A stretch of 64,000 nt of DNA from Cyanobacteria bacterium RU_5_0 (GTDB lineage: Bacteria > Cyanobacteriota > Cyanobacteriia > Elainellales > Elainellaceae): contig JAAUSF010000002.1 of assembly GCA_012033255.1 (NCBI GenBank), positions 1 to 64,000 of the forward strand, given 5' to 3'. Made by a program: the position numbers and the translations under genes. Below, piece after piece: positions 26,590 through 36,621 of the stretch. The notes under the pieces were generated by a model, which did no database searches, was not told the origin of the DNA, and saw only the letters and a list, made by a program, of their open reading frames with translations. Numbering within the stretch: the stretch's first letter is position 1; each line of letters opens with the position of its first letter.

Positions 26590-28323
26590 TTATCGCTGCC
26601 GAACAAATCCTCCACGAATACCAATTTCTGGATTGCGAAGCTTTACATCTTGAGGAACTTCAAAGGCACAAGGCAATTCAGTTGCCCAACATATCCTTTC
26701 ATGCCGATCAGTACTATTGTCAGCACTTGGAGAAAAGTAGATAATGTCATTAACTTGCTTCCGGACAATTTGAACCTGTCGAATTGGAGGAGGCAAAATG
26801 AATCGGGATACAAAATTGTGATTGGTTTTGTCCACTGCTATCAACGTAATCATGAACAGGAGAAAAATCAGAAGGATTTTGCGCCACTGTTTAACATGAT
26901 ATTGAGAAGCTAATTTAGAGAAAAGATTATTTGGATAAACCCAAATATAGATAGTAGTGGCTAGAGCAGGTAAAAGAATTAAATAAGCGGCTCCAAATCT
27001 AAAGAAGGGTGATGTTGACATTATAAATGTTATGCCAGCTACGCCAATCGCGACTAACCAAAGCTGTTGATATGCACGACTGACAAAAGTTGTTCTCACA
27101 GAATACGTCATCGAAACGATCGCAATCACTATAAAAAAACTCATTAGCTGGTTTCGTCCAGAAGATCTAAACCAGACCCACAATGACCAGAGCCACGGAT
27201 TCACGCCTGATGGAGGCGAACCATACCAATTTGTCCATTGATGAGTACTTTTAGCAACAGACTGAATATCTTCTGTTGATGCTGACCAGGGTAAATCGAG
27301 ACACAAAAATGATGAGGGATACAACGGGCATCCTGATGTAACAATTCCAGACAGCAGCAATGGGGTTAGCAATGCGACAAGAATGATTCCAGCGATTAAT
27401 AATTTTCGCGCCTCAAATCTTTGGTTAAAAATAACATAAAGGCTAGCCACAAACAAAAGGGGAAGAGCCGTCAGTTTGAATGTTACTGCTCCTGCTGATA
27501 AGAATAGCGGTATGATTTGAGAGTTATCTACAGGCGATCGTGTGTTTAGTTCGGGCATCATTTGGGCATCAGAAATTAGTGAAATTGCCCAGGTTACAAC
27601 TCCTACTAACAGTAAGACTGGAATATCTGGTGAAGGTGAAACTAAGATAGTTAACAGAGAATCTAATCGCGCCACGATGGGCACAAGCATCAGTAAGAAA
27701 GTAATCATCAATGCATCACTGAATTGTTGATGTTTCAAACTATGATTGAGACAAATTAGAAAATGCACTACAGTGATGAGTAATATAAATCCGTTGGTTA
27801 CAGCACTGACTCGATCGTCCAAAATTTCAGCATTCAATGGAGCGGCAAAGGCAAACCATGATGAAGTAAATCCGAAATTTGCAAACAGTAATGCAACCCC
27901 TGGAACAGATCCAAATTGAGCTAGCCACTGAATCACACTATAGTGATAGAGTCCTGTATCCAGCCAAGTTACTTGTCGGGCTGTCAGGAGAGCAACCATA
28001 ACAGCTATTCCCAAGAGAATGAGAATTTTCGATCGAGATAGGTTCGTTAGATAGGCTATGAATTCTTTTCGCGCGGGTTTGAGTGAAAGCGAAAACGAAC
28101 AAAGAAGACCAGTAACAAGAATACCGATTAGGGGCGATAACGGTTGAATGAGCGAGATCGCAAGCAATATAACTGAGAGCGTGATAATTCCTAACCAAAC
28201 AGCGAGAATAAATCGATCGCCCATTCGCACGAAACGATTTGCATTTAATAGATGTAGCAGTGCAGTTCCAGTTACACTACTTACTACGAGTAATATGAAC
28301 CAGACTGAAATGAAGTAAAGCAT
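26590..28323 (-). CDS. Polytopic membrane protein of the EPS cluster (LIC_10190-like)
   Basis: A 577-residue protein with about a dozen hydrophobic helices from the N-terminus (MLYFISVWFILLVVSSVTG) to about residue 495, then a soluble tail ending GGFVRQR. It has the layout of membrane proteins found in leptospiral and cyanobacterial polysaccharide clusters (LIC_10190-type), somewhat like GT-C enzymes or Wzy polymerases. The periplasmic loops carry Cys residues (SGCPLYPSSFLCL; CWATELPC). As the only large polytopic protein besides the flippase, it is the best candidate in the operon for polymerase or lipid-linked sugar transferase; this is inference. Last gene of the nine-gene operon. Confidence 0.6.
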   Translation of the reverse strand: MLYFISVWFILLVVSSVTGTALLHLLNANRFVRMGDRFILAVWLGIITLSVILLAISLIQPLSPLIGILVTGLLCSFSLSLKPARKEFIAYLTNLSRSKILILLGIAVMVALLTARQVTWLDTGLYHYSVIQWLAQFGSVPGVALLFANFGFTSSWFAFAAPLNAEILDDRVSAVTNGFILLITVVHFLICLNHSLKHQQFSDALMITFLLMLVPIVARLDSLLTILVSPSPDIPVLLLVGVVTWAISLISDAQMMPELNTRSPVDNSQIIPLFLSAGAVTFKLTALPLLFVASLYVIFNQRFEARKLLIAGIILVALLTPLLLSGIVTSGCPLYPSSFLCLDLPWSASTEDIQSVAKSTHQWTNWYGSPPSGVNPWLWSLWVWFRSSGRNQLMSFFIVIAIVSMTYSVRTTFVSRAYQQLWLVAIGVAGITFIMSTSPFFRFGAAYLILLPALATTIYIWVYPNNLFSKLASQYHVKQWRKILLIFLLFMITLIAVDKTNHNFVSRFILPPPIRQVQIVRKQVNDIIYFSPSADNSTDRHERICWATELPCAFEVPQDVKLRNPEIGIRGGFVRQR

Positions 28324-28372
28324 TTGTTGCTGTATCTTTACACTATTGTCTACACTATTTCCACATCGAACC

Positions 28373-29266
28373 TTATTTGAAGGGCTGCTTCGATCGTTCC
28401 CTTAGAAAACCAGTTACATTAGCTATTTGGGATAGCAAAAGCAAGATTGTTAGAGCGATCGGAGGTTGAGAAGAAGATTGAAAAAATGGATAGGTCAATA
28501 GTTTAATATAGAATGAGAATGGCTCTACTTTAATGCGATTGTGAGCGCGCTGGGCACGAGTTCGATGAAAGCAAAATGCTCCGCGCCCGTAATTGAAATG
28601 CTGTCGCCAAAATTTAGGCAATGTCAGGTGATGAGCATGATAAATTTGCACATCTGAAGCGTAAAGCATCGTATAACCTTGAGACAACCAGCGATCGCAG
28701 AATTCTCGATCTTCACCCGCCGCTAGCGGAAAGCTAGTATCAAAACCGCCAAGAGCGTGAAAGCGATCGACAGGCATCGCGAAGTTATTTGAAGCAAAGA
28801 AATTGGATGAGTAGCTATCCTGATTGTAGTAGCTGTAAAGGTAATCAATCAAAATTTGGCTAGCAGTTGAGTAGAGATTATCAGAGAGGGCATTCAGTGT
28901 TTTTCCGCCAATTAGGCTATCTGGTGTTGTAGCGAAATGAGTGTCTAAATTTTTCAACCAATTGGTTTCAGGAATACAATCATCATCTGTAAAAACCAAA
29001 AATTGTCCTTTGGCTTGAGCCGTACCTCGATTACGAGCGTCAGCCGGTCCGGCGTTCAACTGTCGAATGAATGTCACATTGAGTACTTCTCGAAAGGGAG
29101 AAACCACAGCATCCATTGGCGTTTTGCTACCATCATCAACCACAATCACCTCAAAACGATCGCGTGGATAATTCAATTGAGTGATGGATTGCAGGCATTT
29201 CTTCAAGCGATCGGGGCGATTATAAGTGGGAATGACAATCGAAAAGAAAAGTTGCTCTTGTGCCAT
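28373..29266 (-). CDS. Family 2 glycosyltransferase
   Basis: A 297-residue inverting GT-A enzyme. FSIVIPTYNRPDRLKKCL, FEVIVVDDGS, AGPADARNRG and FTDDDC (DXD-type metal site) are present, with the acceptor-side AAGEDREFCDRW around 180. A weakly hydrophobic C-terminal stretch (PPIALTILLLLSQIANVTGF) may anchor it. It adds a sugar to a lipid-linked intermediate in the polysaccharide pathway. Donor and acceptor are unknown. It is 49 bases ahead of the membrane protein gene. Confidence 0.9.
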   Translation of the reverse strand: MAQEQLFFSIVIPTYNRPDRLKKCLQSITQLNYPRDRFEVIVVDDGSKTPMDAVVSPFREVLNVTFIRQLNAGPADARNRGTAQAKGQFLVFTDDDCIPETNWLKNLDTHFATTPDSLIGGKTLNALSDNLYSTASQILIDYLYSYYNQDSYSSNFFASNNFAMPVDRFHALGGFDTSFPLAAGEDREFCDRWLSQGYTMLYASDVQIYHAHHLTLPKFWRQHFNYGRGAFCFHRTRAQRAHNRIKVEPFSFYIKLLTYPFFQSSSQPPIALTILLLLSQIANVTGFLRERSKQPFK

Positions 29267-29322
29267 AGGAACTTAGTTTGAGAATTAAGTAATCCAATTA
29301 ACAATAGTATGATCTTGTCAAA

Positions 29323-30786
29323 TTAAGCATTTTGACGTTTTGCTCGTGACAGAGCTAAATAAATAAACTCTTGTAACTTTTGAAATAAACTTGGTGATAT
29401 CAATCGAATAGCGATTCCGTAGATGATCGCTCCAAAAACTACAGAAATGGCTAATAACGCCCACATACCTAGTAAGTTTCCGAGCAACTGTTTAATACCC
29501 AAAAGAGCGATCGCCATTACAAGTGAGCTAATCAGTGGAGCAATGAACTGAGATAAATAATCAAGCAATGGAGTATGAATTAGCTTGCTAACTGCCCATT
29601 GTCCAATGGGAAAAACAATCAAAGATCGAATTAAATAGGCAAAAGAAACGGCTATGATTCCCCATCGAACAGCAACAATAAAACCAACTAGATTCAATCC
29701 AGCACTCAACAAACCCAACCAAAGTCTCCAGGTCGGTTTACCCATTGCGATAAAAACAGAACCTTTGAAATAAGTCACCGATCGAAGAATTCCAACCAAG
29801 GCTAAGACTTGCATGACTGGAATAGAAGGAAGCCACTGGATTCCAAACAACAATAGAACTAACTCAGGAGCGAAGACAACTACACCAAGGAAGATTGGAA
29901 AGGCGATCGAACTGGTCAATTGAGTCGCGCTATAAAATGCTTTGCGGAACCGTTCAGGCTCTTCTTGTAATCGAGAAAATGTAGGCAATGTCACCTGACT
30001 ACTAGTGTTCACTAGCAAATCTGTCATGACGGTCAGGATACGGTAGGCGATCGCATAATATCCCAAAGCCGTTGGACCGAGAAAGTAGCCGATCAGAAAA
30101 TCATCAGCTCGGTTGTTGATGAAGCCTAAAAAATTAAATCCAAGGATACTGCTGCCAAAACCAAATAGATGTTTAAAGTGTGGAACGGAGAACTTGAATC
30201 TTGGTCGCCAATCACTGGCAAACCACAATGCTAAAGCTCCAATCAATTCATGGACTAACTGCTGGAAAACGAGGCTCCAAATGCCAAAACCATTGAGCGC
30301 CATTGTAATGCTAACAACCCCACTGATTGCTGTTCCTAGCAATAAGCGAACGGCTACAGCTTTAAAGGCAAATTTCCGCTCTAGGATGGCTTGTTGAACT
30401 CCACTAAAGGAACGGATAAAAAAGAGAATCGAAAGGCATTGTAGGATCGATGTAAGTTGGGCTTGATGGAATAAGTTAGCAACCCAGCTAGCCGCTACAA
30501 AGCCAGTCACAGTTAGCAAAGTACCGATTCCCAAGTTTATCCAAAATGCAGTGTCTAAATGTGCCGATTCTAACTCTTTGCGTTGAATGAGCGCTTGGGC
30601 AAATCCCTGATCCAGAAAAACTTGCATGAAGGCTAAGAAGACATTTGCCAGGGCTACCAGACCAAACGTTTCTGGATCTAGTAAACGGGCTAGCACGAAA
30701 AAAACAATTAGCGAACCCAACTGACTGCCCCAATTTTGGATAGCAGTCCATAGGACGCCTTTAATTGCCTTCTGTTTTATGCTCAT
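29323..30786 (-). CDS. Wzx-type polysaccharide flippase (MOP superfamily)
   Basis: A 487-residue protein with about 12-14 membrane helices and the usual opening IKQKAIKGVLWTAIQNWGSQ and LVIFFVLARLLDPETFGLVALA of WzxC/colanic-acid-exporter-like flippases. It moves undecaprenyl-linked repeat units across the inner membrane for Wzy-dependent polymerisation. Its presence makes the 26590-37671 cluster a complete export pathway except for Wza/Wzc-like parts and an initiating transferase; a candidate initiator is the sugar transferase at 59158. Confidence 0.9.
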   Translation of the reverse strand: MSIKQKAIKGVLWTAIQNWGSQLGSLIVFFVLARLLDPETFGLVALANVFLAFMQVFLDQGFAQALIQRKELESAHLDTAFWINLGIGTLLTVTGFVAASWVANLFHQAQLTSILQCLSILFFIRSFSGVQQAILERKFAFKAVAVRLLLGTAISGVVSITMALNGFGIWSLVFQQLVHELIGALALWFASDWRPRFKFSVPHFKHLFGFGSSILGFNFLGFINNRADDFLIGYFLGPTALGYYAIAYRILTVMTDLLVNTSSQVTLPTFSRLQEEPERFRKAFYSATQLTSSIAFPIFLGVVVFAPELVLLLFGIQWLPSIPVMQVLALVGILRSVTYFKGSVFIAMGKPTWRLWLGLLSAGLNLVGFIVAVRWGIIAVSFAYLIRSLIVFPIGQWAVSKLIHTPLLDYLSQFIAPLISSLVMAIALLGIKQLLGNLLGMWALLAISVVFGAIIYGIAIRLISPSLFQKLQEFIYLALSRAKRQNA

Positions 30787-30827
30787 GCTAGAGATTAATA
30801 TAATTTAATTGAGTCATACATTTGCAA

Positions 30828-31622
30828 TCAAGCATCCACTATATGGCTCGTTTGAACTGAACTATTTCTCCCAGCCAGACTTCTCCTATTGCTAATCCTG
30901 CGTTCGATAACTTGATAAAACCAAACTGGAAATTTTATTCGACACGAATTAGGAGGAATCAAGGCTGAAAATTCTTCTCCAATAAGCACACGTAACTCTA
31001 AAGGAATCTTAGCGATCGTAGTCTCTTGAAATGCTCTATCAAGTTCGGCAGCTAATGTAGGATAACCTATTTTTTCTGCCATCTCAATTATCAACATAGT
31101 TTGATGATTGTTGTATTGATCATGCTTTAAATCACTACAGTAGAGAATTCCGAGATCATTGTATTCCTCTAATTCGTTCGCCAAGCGAATCAAGAGAACA
31201 TCACGAGTAGTTGAATCAAATTCCTCTAAATGTTTGTGTATTTCAGAAATATTATCTTTCCATTTCAGGGCAGTATATTGAGCAATGCACTCCTCAATCT
31301 CCTGCCCGACAACACAAGCAACTTGCTTTCGTTTAGCAGGCGAGATCCCCTTTTTGCCAGTCCCTCCAAAATCGCCGTGAGAGTAAGCTGCATGTAAAAG
31401 TCCTGTAGCGACTAATTTTGGGGATACATGAAGATTCGCAAGGATACTCGCCGTACCGACAAGATGGGCAATGAATGTTTTACCTGAAGGTCGAAAATGT
31501 CCTGTAAATAGATTTACCGCAAGCTTATAAACATTTGCAATGCAGCAAAGATCAACGTTTGAGTATCCCTGACGACTCAGTTGATTGAACAGTTGAATGT
31601 TGGTTTGGGCATATAGGTTCAT
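30828..31622 (-). CDS. HD-like-domain protein inside the EPS operon
   Basis: A 264-residue soluble protein. The N-terminal half looks like the RelA/SpoT-type HD fold: FIAHLVGTASILANL near 49-63, then VATGLLHAAYSHGD near 71-84, and RDVLLIRLANELEEY with the second acidic region. The classic HD pair is not evident (LLHA in place of HD), so metal binding and catalysis are uncertain. It resembles uncharacterised DUF families of this type. It sits between the flippase and a glycosyltransferase gene with only nine bases to the stop of the latter's frame. It could be a nucleotide-responsive regulator of polysaccharide output or an inactive derivative. Confidence 0.55.
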   Translation of the reverse strand: MNLYAQTNIQLFNQLSRQGYSNVDLCCIANVYKLAVNLFTGHFRPSGKTFIAHLVGTASILANLHVSPKLVATGLLHAAYSHGDFGGTGKKGISPAKRKQVACVVGQEIEECIAQYTALKWKDNISEIHKHLEEFDSTTRDVLLIRLANELEEYNDLGILYCSDLKHDQYNNHQTMLIIEMAEKIGYPTLAAELDRAFQETTIAKIPLELRVLIGEEFSALIPPNSCRIKFPVWFYQVIERRISNRRSLAGRNSSVQTSHIVDA

Positions 31623-31631
31623 ATCTGTTTC

Positions 31632-32690
31632 TCAGCTATTTGAGGATGCAGTTTCTGATGATGAATAGGTGGGTACGATCGCCTGACGTTCCAATACTTG
31701 ATGTTGAATTTGAGCATGACGATCGGTAAGATATTGGTTGAAGAAATGCTCTAGCTTTGCCAGTGCCCTAGTAAGAAAGTCATTTCCTATGCCAAAGGTC
31801 AGACGACGAATGAATGGTTCAATGATGGTTCCATAGCGTCTCCATCCAAGTTTTTTGTACTTCGTTTGGAAGTAGCCATCTTCAGCTAAATTCCACTTAT
31901 CACGAATACGATGCAAACTGGCAAGTGTCCAAGCATCGCTCCAGCGCAACATATAATAGTGAAGATCTGACCACTCCAACGGTGGTCCAGGAACATAAGT
32001 AACAATGCAATTTGGTTCAAAGTAGACAGTGCCGCCTGCTTGGATCACGCTCATGCAAAAGTCTAAATGTTCTTTAGTGTTGAGTATTTTTTCATCCAAA
32101 GAGCCAAGGCGATCGAAAATTTCAGTTCGTACCAAAACACAATGAAATTCTGCGAGTTCTGTCTTTTGTCGCTGTAATTGACTCTGCAACTGCTCAACCT
32201 TGCGTCCTTGTTGATACATCTTTTCACGTAAACGTCGTCTGCCGATGCTGTCTACCCAAATATGAGATTCACCACCCGCAAAATGAACTTCTTCATGCAA
32301 CGGTTCATGTTGACACATGAGCGGACCAACTACAGTAGCGTTCATCTCTTCAGCACACTGAACCAAAGCATTTAACCAGCCTGGTGAAACCATCACATCA
32401 TTGTCAATAAACACAACATATTTAGTTTTAACGGCGGCTAAACCCAAGTTTCTGGCTTGGTTAGGATAGAGGTAATAATCTGTACAAATGAGTTGAAATT
32501 TCTTATCTTTCGCTTGTTCTTCAAGATAGCGCCTGACTTTAGCAGGAGAGTTCCCGTCTACGTAGACAAGTTTAAATGGAGTCGTGGTGTGTTCATAAAT
32601 GCTTTCAAGCGATCGCACAGCACAACTGAAGCGTTCACGCGGTACTACAACAATAGTGATTTGTGCGTCTAAGAGTGTTGACGAGTCCAT
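31632..32690 (-). CDS. Family 2 glycosyltransferase
   Basis: A 352-residue protein from ATG 32690, which has GGAG about ten bases upstream; the frame is open to 32732, where an earlier ATG would overlap the previous gene by 14 bases. Seen are ITIVVVPRERFSCAVRSLES, FKLVYVDGNSP, NQARNLGLA and VFIDNDV (metal site DND). A long insert contains a short coiled-coil (KMYQQGRKVEQLQSQLQRQK). The C-terminus is soluble. It is a GT-A enzyme of the polysaccharide pathway with unknown donor. Confidence 0.85.
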   Translation of the reverse strand: MDSSTLLDAQITIVVVPRERFSCAVRSLESIYEHTTTPFKLVYVDGNSPAKVRRYLEEQAKDKKFQLICTDYYLYPNQARNLGLAAVKTKYVVFIDNDVMVSPGWLNALVQCAEEMNATVVGPLMCQHEPLHEEVHFAGGESHIWVDSIGRRRLREKMYQQGRKVEQLQSQLQRQKTELAEFHCVLVRTEIFDRLGSLDEKILNTKEHLDFCMSVIQAGGTVYFEPNCIVTYVPGPPLEWSDLHYYMLRWSDAWTLASLHRIRDKWNLAEDGYFQTKYKKLGWRRYGTIIEPFIRRLTFGIGNDFLTRALAKLEHFFNQYLTDRHAQIQHQVLERQAIVPTYSSSETASSNS

Positions 32691-32718
32691 AATCGTATGC
32701 TCCAGGGTTGAAATCGAT

Positions 32719-34002
32719 CTAGCTATATCCATGTCTCACTGATGGTTGCGATGGTGGTGAACAAGACTTCAAATTTTGCTCTAGAAGTCGTTGATAAACA
32801 TCTACTAATCGATCGTTTAACTTTTGCAAGTTATAGTGTTCTTCAACATAAGCACGACCTGCTCGTCCCATTGTTGCCCAAATCTCAGGATGCTCAACCA
32901 AATAACGAAGTTTCTCAGCTAAAGCATCTACGTCTCGTTCAGGAACTAGAAAACCAGAAACACCATCTTGAACTAACTCAGGAATGCCACCATGATGGGT
33001 GCTGATTACAGGAAGGCCCAACGCCATTGCCTCTTTCAAAACATTGATAGGAGCGTCCTGATTTCCGTCTTTCGCTGTGATACTGGTAGCCACAAAGAGA
33101 TGAGTTTGATTGAGAATTTCAATAATTTCTCGCTCGTTTTTCCAGCCTAGCAATTTAACACAATGACTCAAGTTCAATTCTTCAATTAATCGTTGAAGTC
33201 GTTCTCTGAGAAGCCCATCACCAATAATGTTGTATTCTAAATTGGAGTGCACTTCAATGAGTTGTGCGACAGCACGAATACTATATTCAATTCCTTTTTT
33301 CTCGACTAAACGACCGATCGTAGCGATACGAATTTGTTGATCAGGATTTGGATAACGAAATGTTGGGATAAATTTGCTACAGTCAAGTCCAGAATAGTGA
33401 ACAACAATCTCGGTTTCATCGCAGCCCAGTTGAATCACTCGGCGTTTGAAAAATTCGCAATTTGTCAGAAAAAAGTCACCTGTTTTGAAGAGTTTTTCAT
33501 AAACACGATCGCCCCTTTCGTTCACAAAGCGGCTAATATCATCTCCTCGAAAAATTGTAATTAGTTTGGATTCTGGAGCATTAATCACTCGAAATGCCAT
33601 TCCTCTGAAACTTTGTGTTCCAAATTGACAATGAATAATATCGTAGATTTTGTTAAAGTTTGGAATAACAGTGTAAAGCAACCAAAGAGAGGCGGCTTGC
33701 TTTCCATACTTGATTACATTGAGTGATCGTAATGTCACAATCGGATCTTTAATAAAATTGGAAATTAATAATTTAATACCCTTAATCCCTCGTAAAACAA
33801 GATTGTCCGGCACAGCAGGCAAATAATAAGTGCGATCGAGCAGTGAATATTTGATTACATCCGGATGAACGTTAGAGGTATCCCCTAACTGATCTGCATA
33901 AATGTCCACCTCATGTCCGCGATCGAGCAACCCTGTCACTTGATTAATAATGAATGTCTCAGACAATCTTGGGAATGTCCCAACGATAAAAGCCACTTTC
34001 AT
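32719..34002 (-). CDS. Family 4 glycosyltransferase
   Basis: A 427-residue retaining GT-B enzyme, similar to colanic-acid WcaL-type transferases. MKVAFIVGTFPRLSETFI is a typical start. The donor domain has IATIGRLVEKKGIEYSIRA, IIGDGLLRERLQ, and the EX7E motif region NVLKEAMALGLPVISTHHGG. It adds a hexose to the growing repeat unit at the cytoplasmic face. It overlaps the longest form of the next gene, which suggests translational coupling or the later start used here. Confidence 0.92.
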   Translation of the reverse strand: MKVAFIVGTFPRLSETFIINQVTGLLDRGHEVDIYADQLGDTSNVHPDVIKYSLLDRTYYLPAVPDNLVLRGIKGIKLLISNFIKDPIVTLRSLNVIKYGKQAASLWLLYTVIPNFNKIYDIIHCQFGTQSFRGMAFRVINAPESKLITIFRGDDISRFVNERGDRVYEKLFKTGDFFLTNCEFFKRRVIQLGCDETEIVVHYSGLDCSKFIPTFRYPNPDQQIRIATIGRLVEKKGIEYSIRAVAQLIEVHSNLEYNIIGDGLLRERLQRLIEELNLSHCVKLLGWKNEREIIEILNQTHLFVATSITAKDGNQDAPINVLKEAMALGLPVISTHHGGIPELVQDGVSGFLVPERDVDALAEKLRYLVEHPEIWATMGRAGRAYVEEHYNLQKLNDRLVDVYQRLLEQNLKSCSPPSQPSVRHGYS

Positions 34003-34018
34003 GCATGAACCCTCAACA

Positions 34019-34936
34019 TCACTCTCTTGCAGAGACAGCGCCCAACTTTAGCCTCACTTTTTCCCAACCTGTTACATACCGAACAAAAAACATGACTATT
34101 GAAACTTCCAATTTTTGTCTAATGCCTTTTAATCGAGGGTCTCGAAAGGCATTAAATGTAAACATGAGAGGTGGAATAAAATCTAATATTAATTCTCTTA
34201 AAAATACCAAGTTTCGCTTCAGTGAAGAGGGATTTCTGCGGTTTTGCAGATCGTAAACTCCTCCAGCAAGACGAATAGTGCGTTTGTATAGCTGTTGAAA
34301 GGAATACCTTGCTGGATGGTAAACGCAAGCTTCATTTGTATAGATTTGCTGATAGCCGTGGCTGAAAACTCGTTGCCCCCACTCAACATCACCATTTGAC
34401 TTTAAAGTGGCATCAAATAATCCAATTTTTTCAAGCACGGCTTTGAAGGTAAATATATTAGCCGCCGCAGCGTAGTGTCGTCTTTCAAGCAACTGCTTTT
34501 GCGGAAATGCCGTGATACTTTCGTAAAGTTCTACGGGTGTCGGTTGGGAGTGTTTAAAGAAAATTTCAATTCTGCCTGCCACTAAGCCACAATTGGGAGT
34601 GTTCAGCAAGGCACCCACGCCCTTTTCAATCCAGTTAGGAGTGGGAACACAGTCAGCGTCAGTGAAAGCAATCACTTCTCCTTGAGCCGCCGAAATTCCC
34701 TTATTCCGAGCCGCGTAAGACCCTGGAGTCAATTCTGATATCAGAATTGACTTAGACCGATCGACAATTTCTTGAATGTTCTCATCTGAATCTGAACCAT
34801 TATCAACCACAATCACCTCATAGAACGATTTAGGATAGGTTTGATGTTCAAGCGATACTAAACAAAGACTAAGATGTTTAGCATCGTTGAACACTGGAAT
34901 GATGATTGAAACGAATGGGGTGCTGGTGAGAGTCAT
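34019..34936 (-). CDS. Family 2 glycosyltransferase
   Basis: A 305-residue GT-A enzyme: VSIIIPVFNDAKHLSLCL, FYEVIVVDNGSD, SYAARNKGISAAQG and AFTDADCVP (DXD-type). The acceptor region has GLFDATLKSNGDVEWGQRV. The C-terminal 90 residues contain a weak hydrophobic patch (ELILDFIPPLMFTFNAF) that may contact the membrane. It is 16 bases upstream of the GT4 gene. Confidence 0.9.
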   Translation of the reverse strand: MTLTSTPFVSIIIPVFNDAKHLSLCLVSLEHQTYPKSFYEVIVVDNGSDSDENIQEIVDRSKSILISELTPGSYAARNKGISAAQGEVIAFTDADCVPTPNWIEKGVGALLNTPNCGLVAGRIEIFFKHSQPTPVELYESITAFPQKQLLERRHYAAAANIFTFKAVLEKIGLFDATLKSNGDVEWGQRVFSHGYQQIYTNEACVYHPARYSFQQLYKRTIRLAGGVYDLQNRRNPSSLKRNLVFLRELILDFIPPLMFTFNAFRDPRLKGIRQKLEVSIVMFFVRYVTGWEKVRLKLGAVSARE

Positions 34937-35019
34937 GAGTGATTCAGTTTAGATTCACTTTCGGTGGTTTTAAGATGCGATATGGGCATAGCCTAAATAT
35001 GCCCTTACCGATTACTTAA

Positions 35020-36501
35020 TTAGACTTTCGAGACCGCAGGGGCAAGATAACTATCGTCATCTTTGCGTGGCTTTTTCCATTCCTCTTTCGTGAATTCTTC
35101 ATGATAAGAGCGTTCCGTATTGACATTCCAGAGATCGTGATCTTCTCCGAGAATATTTCGCACCGCCAGCATAGCAGTGAGCATCGAGTGATCCTGATTA
35201 TTGTAACGGTGCATTCCATTACGACCGACAGTTTGCAGATTATCAAACGTTTCTAGATAATCTTGGATCACTTTCAAATGCTTGCGATATTCACCGTCAT
35301 ATACGGGATAAGCTTTATGTTGGCGAATTACTACTCCATCTTCTACATCACCAACCTGAACCCCAATCCGAAGTTCGATTGCCTCTCGTGTTGCCAATTC
35401 GATTAGTTTAGTATCGGACATATCCCAAAGGGCATCTCCCTCGCTACAAAAGTACTCCATCCCCAAGCAGGTTTTGCGGAGATCTGGAACCATTGCTGGA
35501 CTCCAATTTTTAAAGTTTTGAATCCGTCCGACTTTGAACTCCGGGCTGTGAATGTAAATCCAGTTATCAGGGAACAGATTTTCCCGATTGACAATCAGCG
35601 AGACAATCAAGAAGTCCCGATATTTAAGTCCTTGTGCAGCTTCCAGCACATAGTCAGGTGGCAACGGATCAAGCCTACGCACGAGAGCCGTAATTGGCAT
35701 AGTGGAGACAACGTGATCACCAGAGATTTCAATTGTTCGATCGCCTTGTTGTGCAATAACTCGTTTAATCTGGGTTCCATCGCGTTCAATTCGCGTGACT
35801 GATGTGTTCAAGTGAACAGGTGCGCCTTTGCTCTCAATGATTTCTTGGCATCGTTCCCACATCATTCCTGGACCCAAAGCTGGATAGTCAAATTCTTTGA
35901 TCAAGCTTTTGGCATTCTGGCTTCCGAAAAGTGCGTTAATTACAGCGCGTTTAAGTGACATTCCTTGAATCCGTTGGGCAGCCCAATCGGCTCGAATTTT
36001 GTTGCACGGAATGCCCCAAACTTTCTCAGTGTAAGTTTTGAAGAAAATTCTGTAGAGACGAGAACCAAAGCGATCAGTTACCCACTCCTCAAATGTTTCC
36101 GGTTCTAAATGAGGCTGCAATCGCGCCTTAATTTTTGCCTTCAAATAGCTGAACAACACAAATAAACTTGGAATAATACCCAGGTTGGTCAGGGTGTTGA
36201 GCAGAGAAAGAGGATAGTTGTAGAACTTGCCTCGATAGTAAATTCGTGACAAGCGTGGAACCTTGATGAACTCGTCCTCTAAAATTTCTTTCCAGAACTG
36301 CTGCACTTCATCCACTTTAGTAAAAAAGCGATGACCTCCGATGTCGAATCGATATCCCTTATAGGTTTCTGTTCGTGAGATGCCCCCCACCTTGTCAGAT
36401 TGTTCCAAAACGATCGGCTTAATGCCTTGCTTAACCAATTCGTAGCCAGCCGTTAGCCCAGCTGGACCTGCACCAATAATGACAACAGGGTACCGATTCA
36501 T
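35020..36501 (-). CDS. FAD-dependent oxidoreductase of the EPS cluster
   Basis: A 493-residue flavoprotein from ATG 36501 (MNRYPVVIIGAG); an upstream ATG at 36525 would add eight residues before the Rossmann motif. The FAD site is GAGPAGLTAGYEL, and the GG doublet is VGGISRTETYKGYRFDIGGH. It belongs to the amine-oxidase/protoporphyrinogen-oxidase-like group often found in polysaccharide clusters and resembles UDP-galactopyranose mutases in the N-terminal layout. Whether it makes a nucleotide-sugar isomer or oxidises a sugar or lipid is not decidable from sequence alone. It is second in the operon. Confidence 0.8.
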   Translation of the reverse strand: MNRYPVVIIGAGPAGLTAGYELVKQGIKPIVLEQSDKVGGISRTETYKGYRFDIGGHRFFTKVDEVQQFWKEILEDEFIKVPRLSRIYYRGKFYNYPLSLLNTLTNLGIIPSLFVLFSYLKAKIKARLQPHLEPETFEEWVTDRFGSRLYRIFFKTYTEKVWGIPCNKIRADWAAQRIQGMSLKRAVINALFGSQNAKSLIKEFDYPALGPGMMWERCQEIIESKGAPVHLNTSVTRIERDGTQIKRVIAQQGDRTIEISGDHVVSTMPITALVRRLDPLPPDYVLEAAQGLKYRDFLIVSLIVNRENLFPDNWIYIHSPEFKVGRIQNFKNWSPAMVPDLRKTCLGMEYFCSEGDALWDMSDTKLIELATREAIELRIGVQVGDVEDGVVIRQHKAYPVYDGEYRKHLKVIQDYLETFDNLQTVGRNGMHRYNNQDHSMLTAMLAVRNILGEDHDLWNVNTERSYHEEFTKEEWKKPRKDDDSYLAPAVSKV

Positions 36502-36621
36502 TAATCTGTCTCCAGATGTTCTCAAGCAACAGTAAATCTGAGTTTCATATTTTCAAAGGATTGTTTCTTGCAACTTTGTTGCACCTGCAAAAAACCAGAT
36601 CCTGTTGAAAGCGTCGATTGA

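Noticed and set aside
30828..31622. Active (p)ppGpp hydrolase
   Set aside because: The HD pair is not visible, so only an HD-like fold is proposed.
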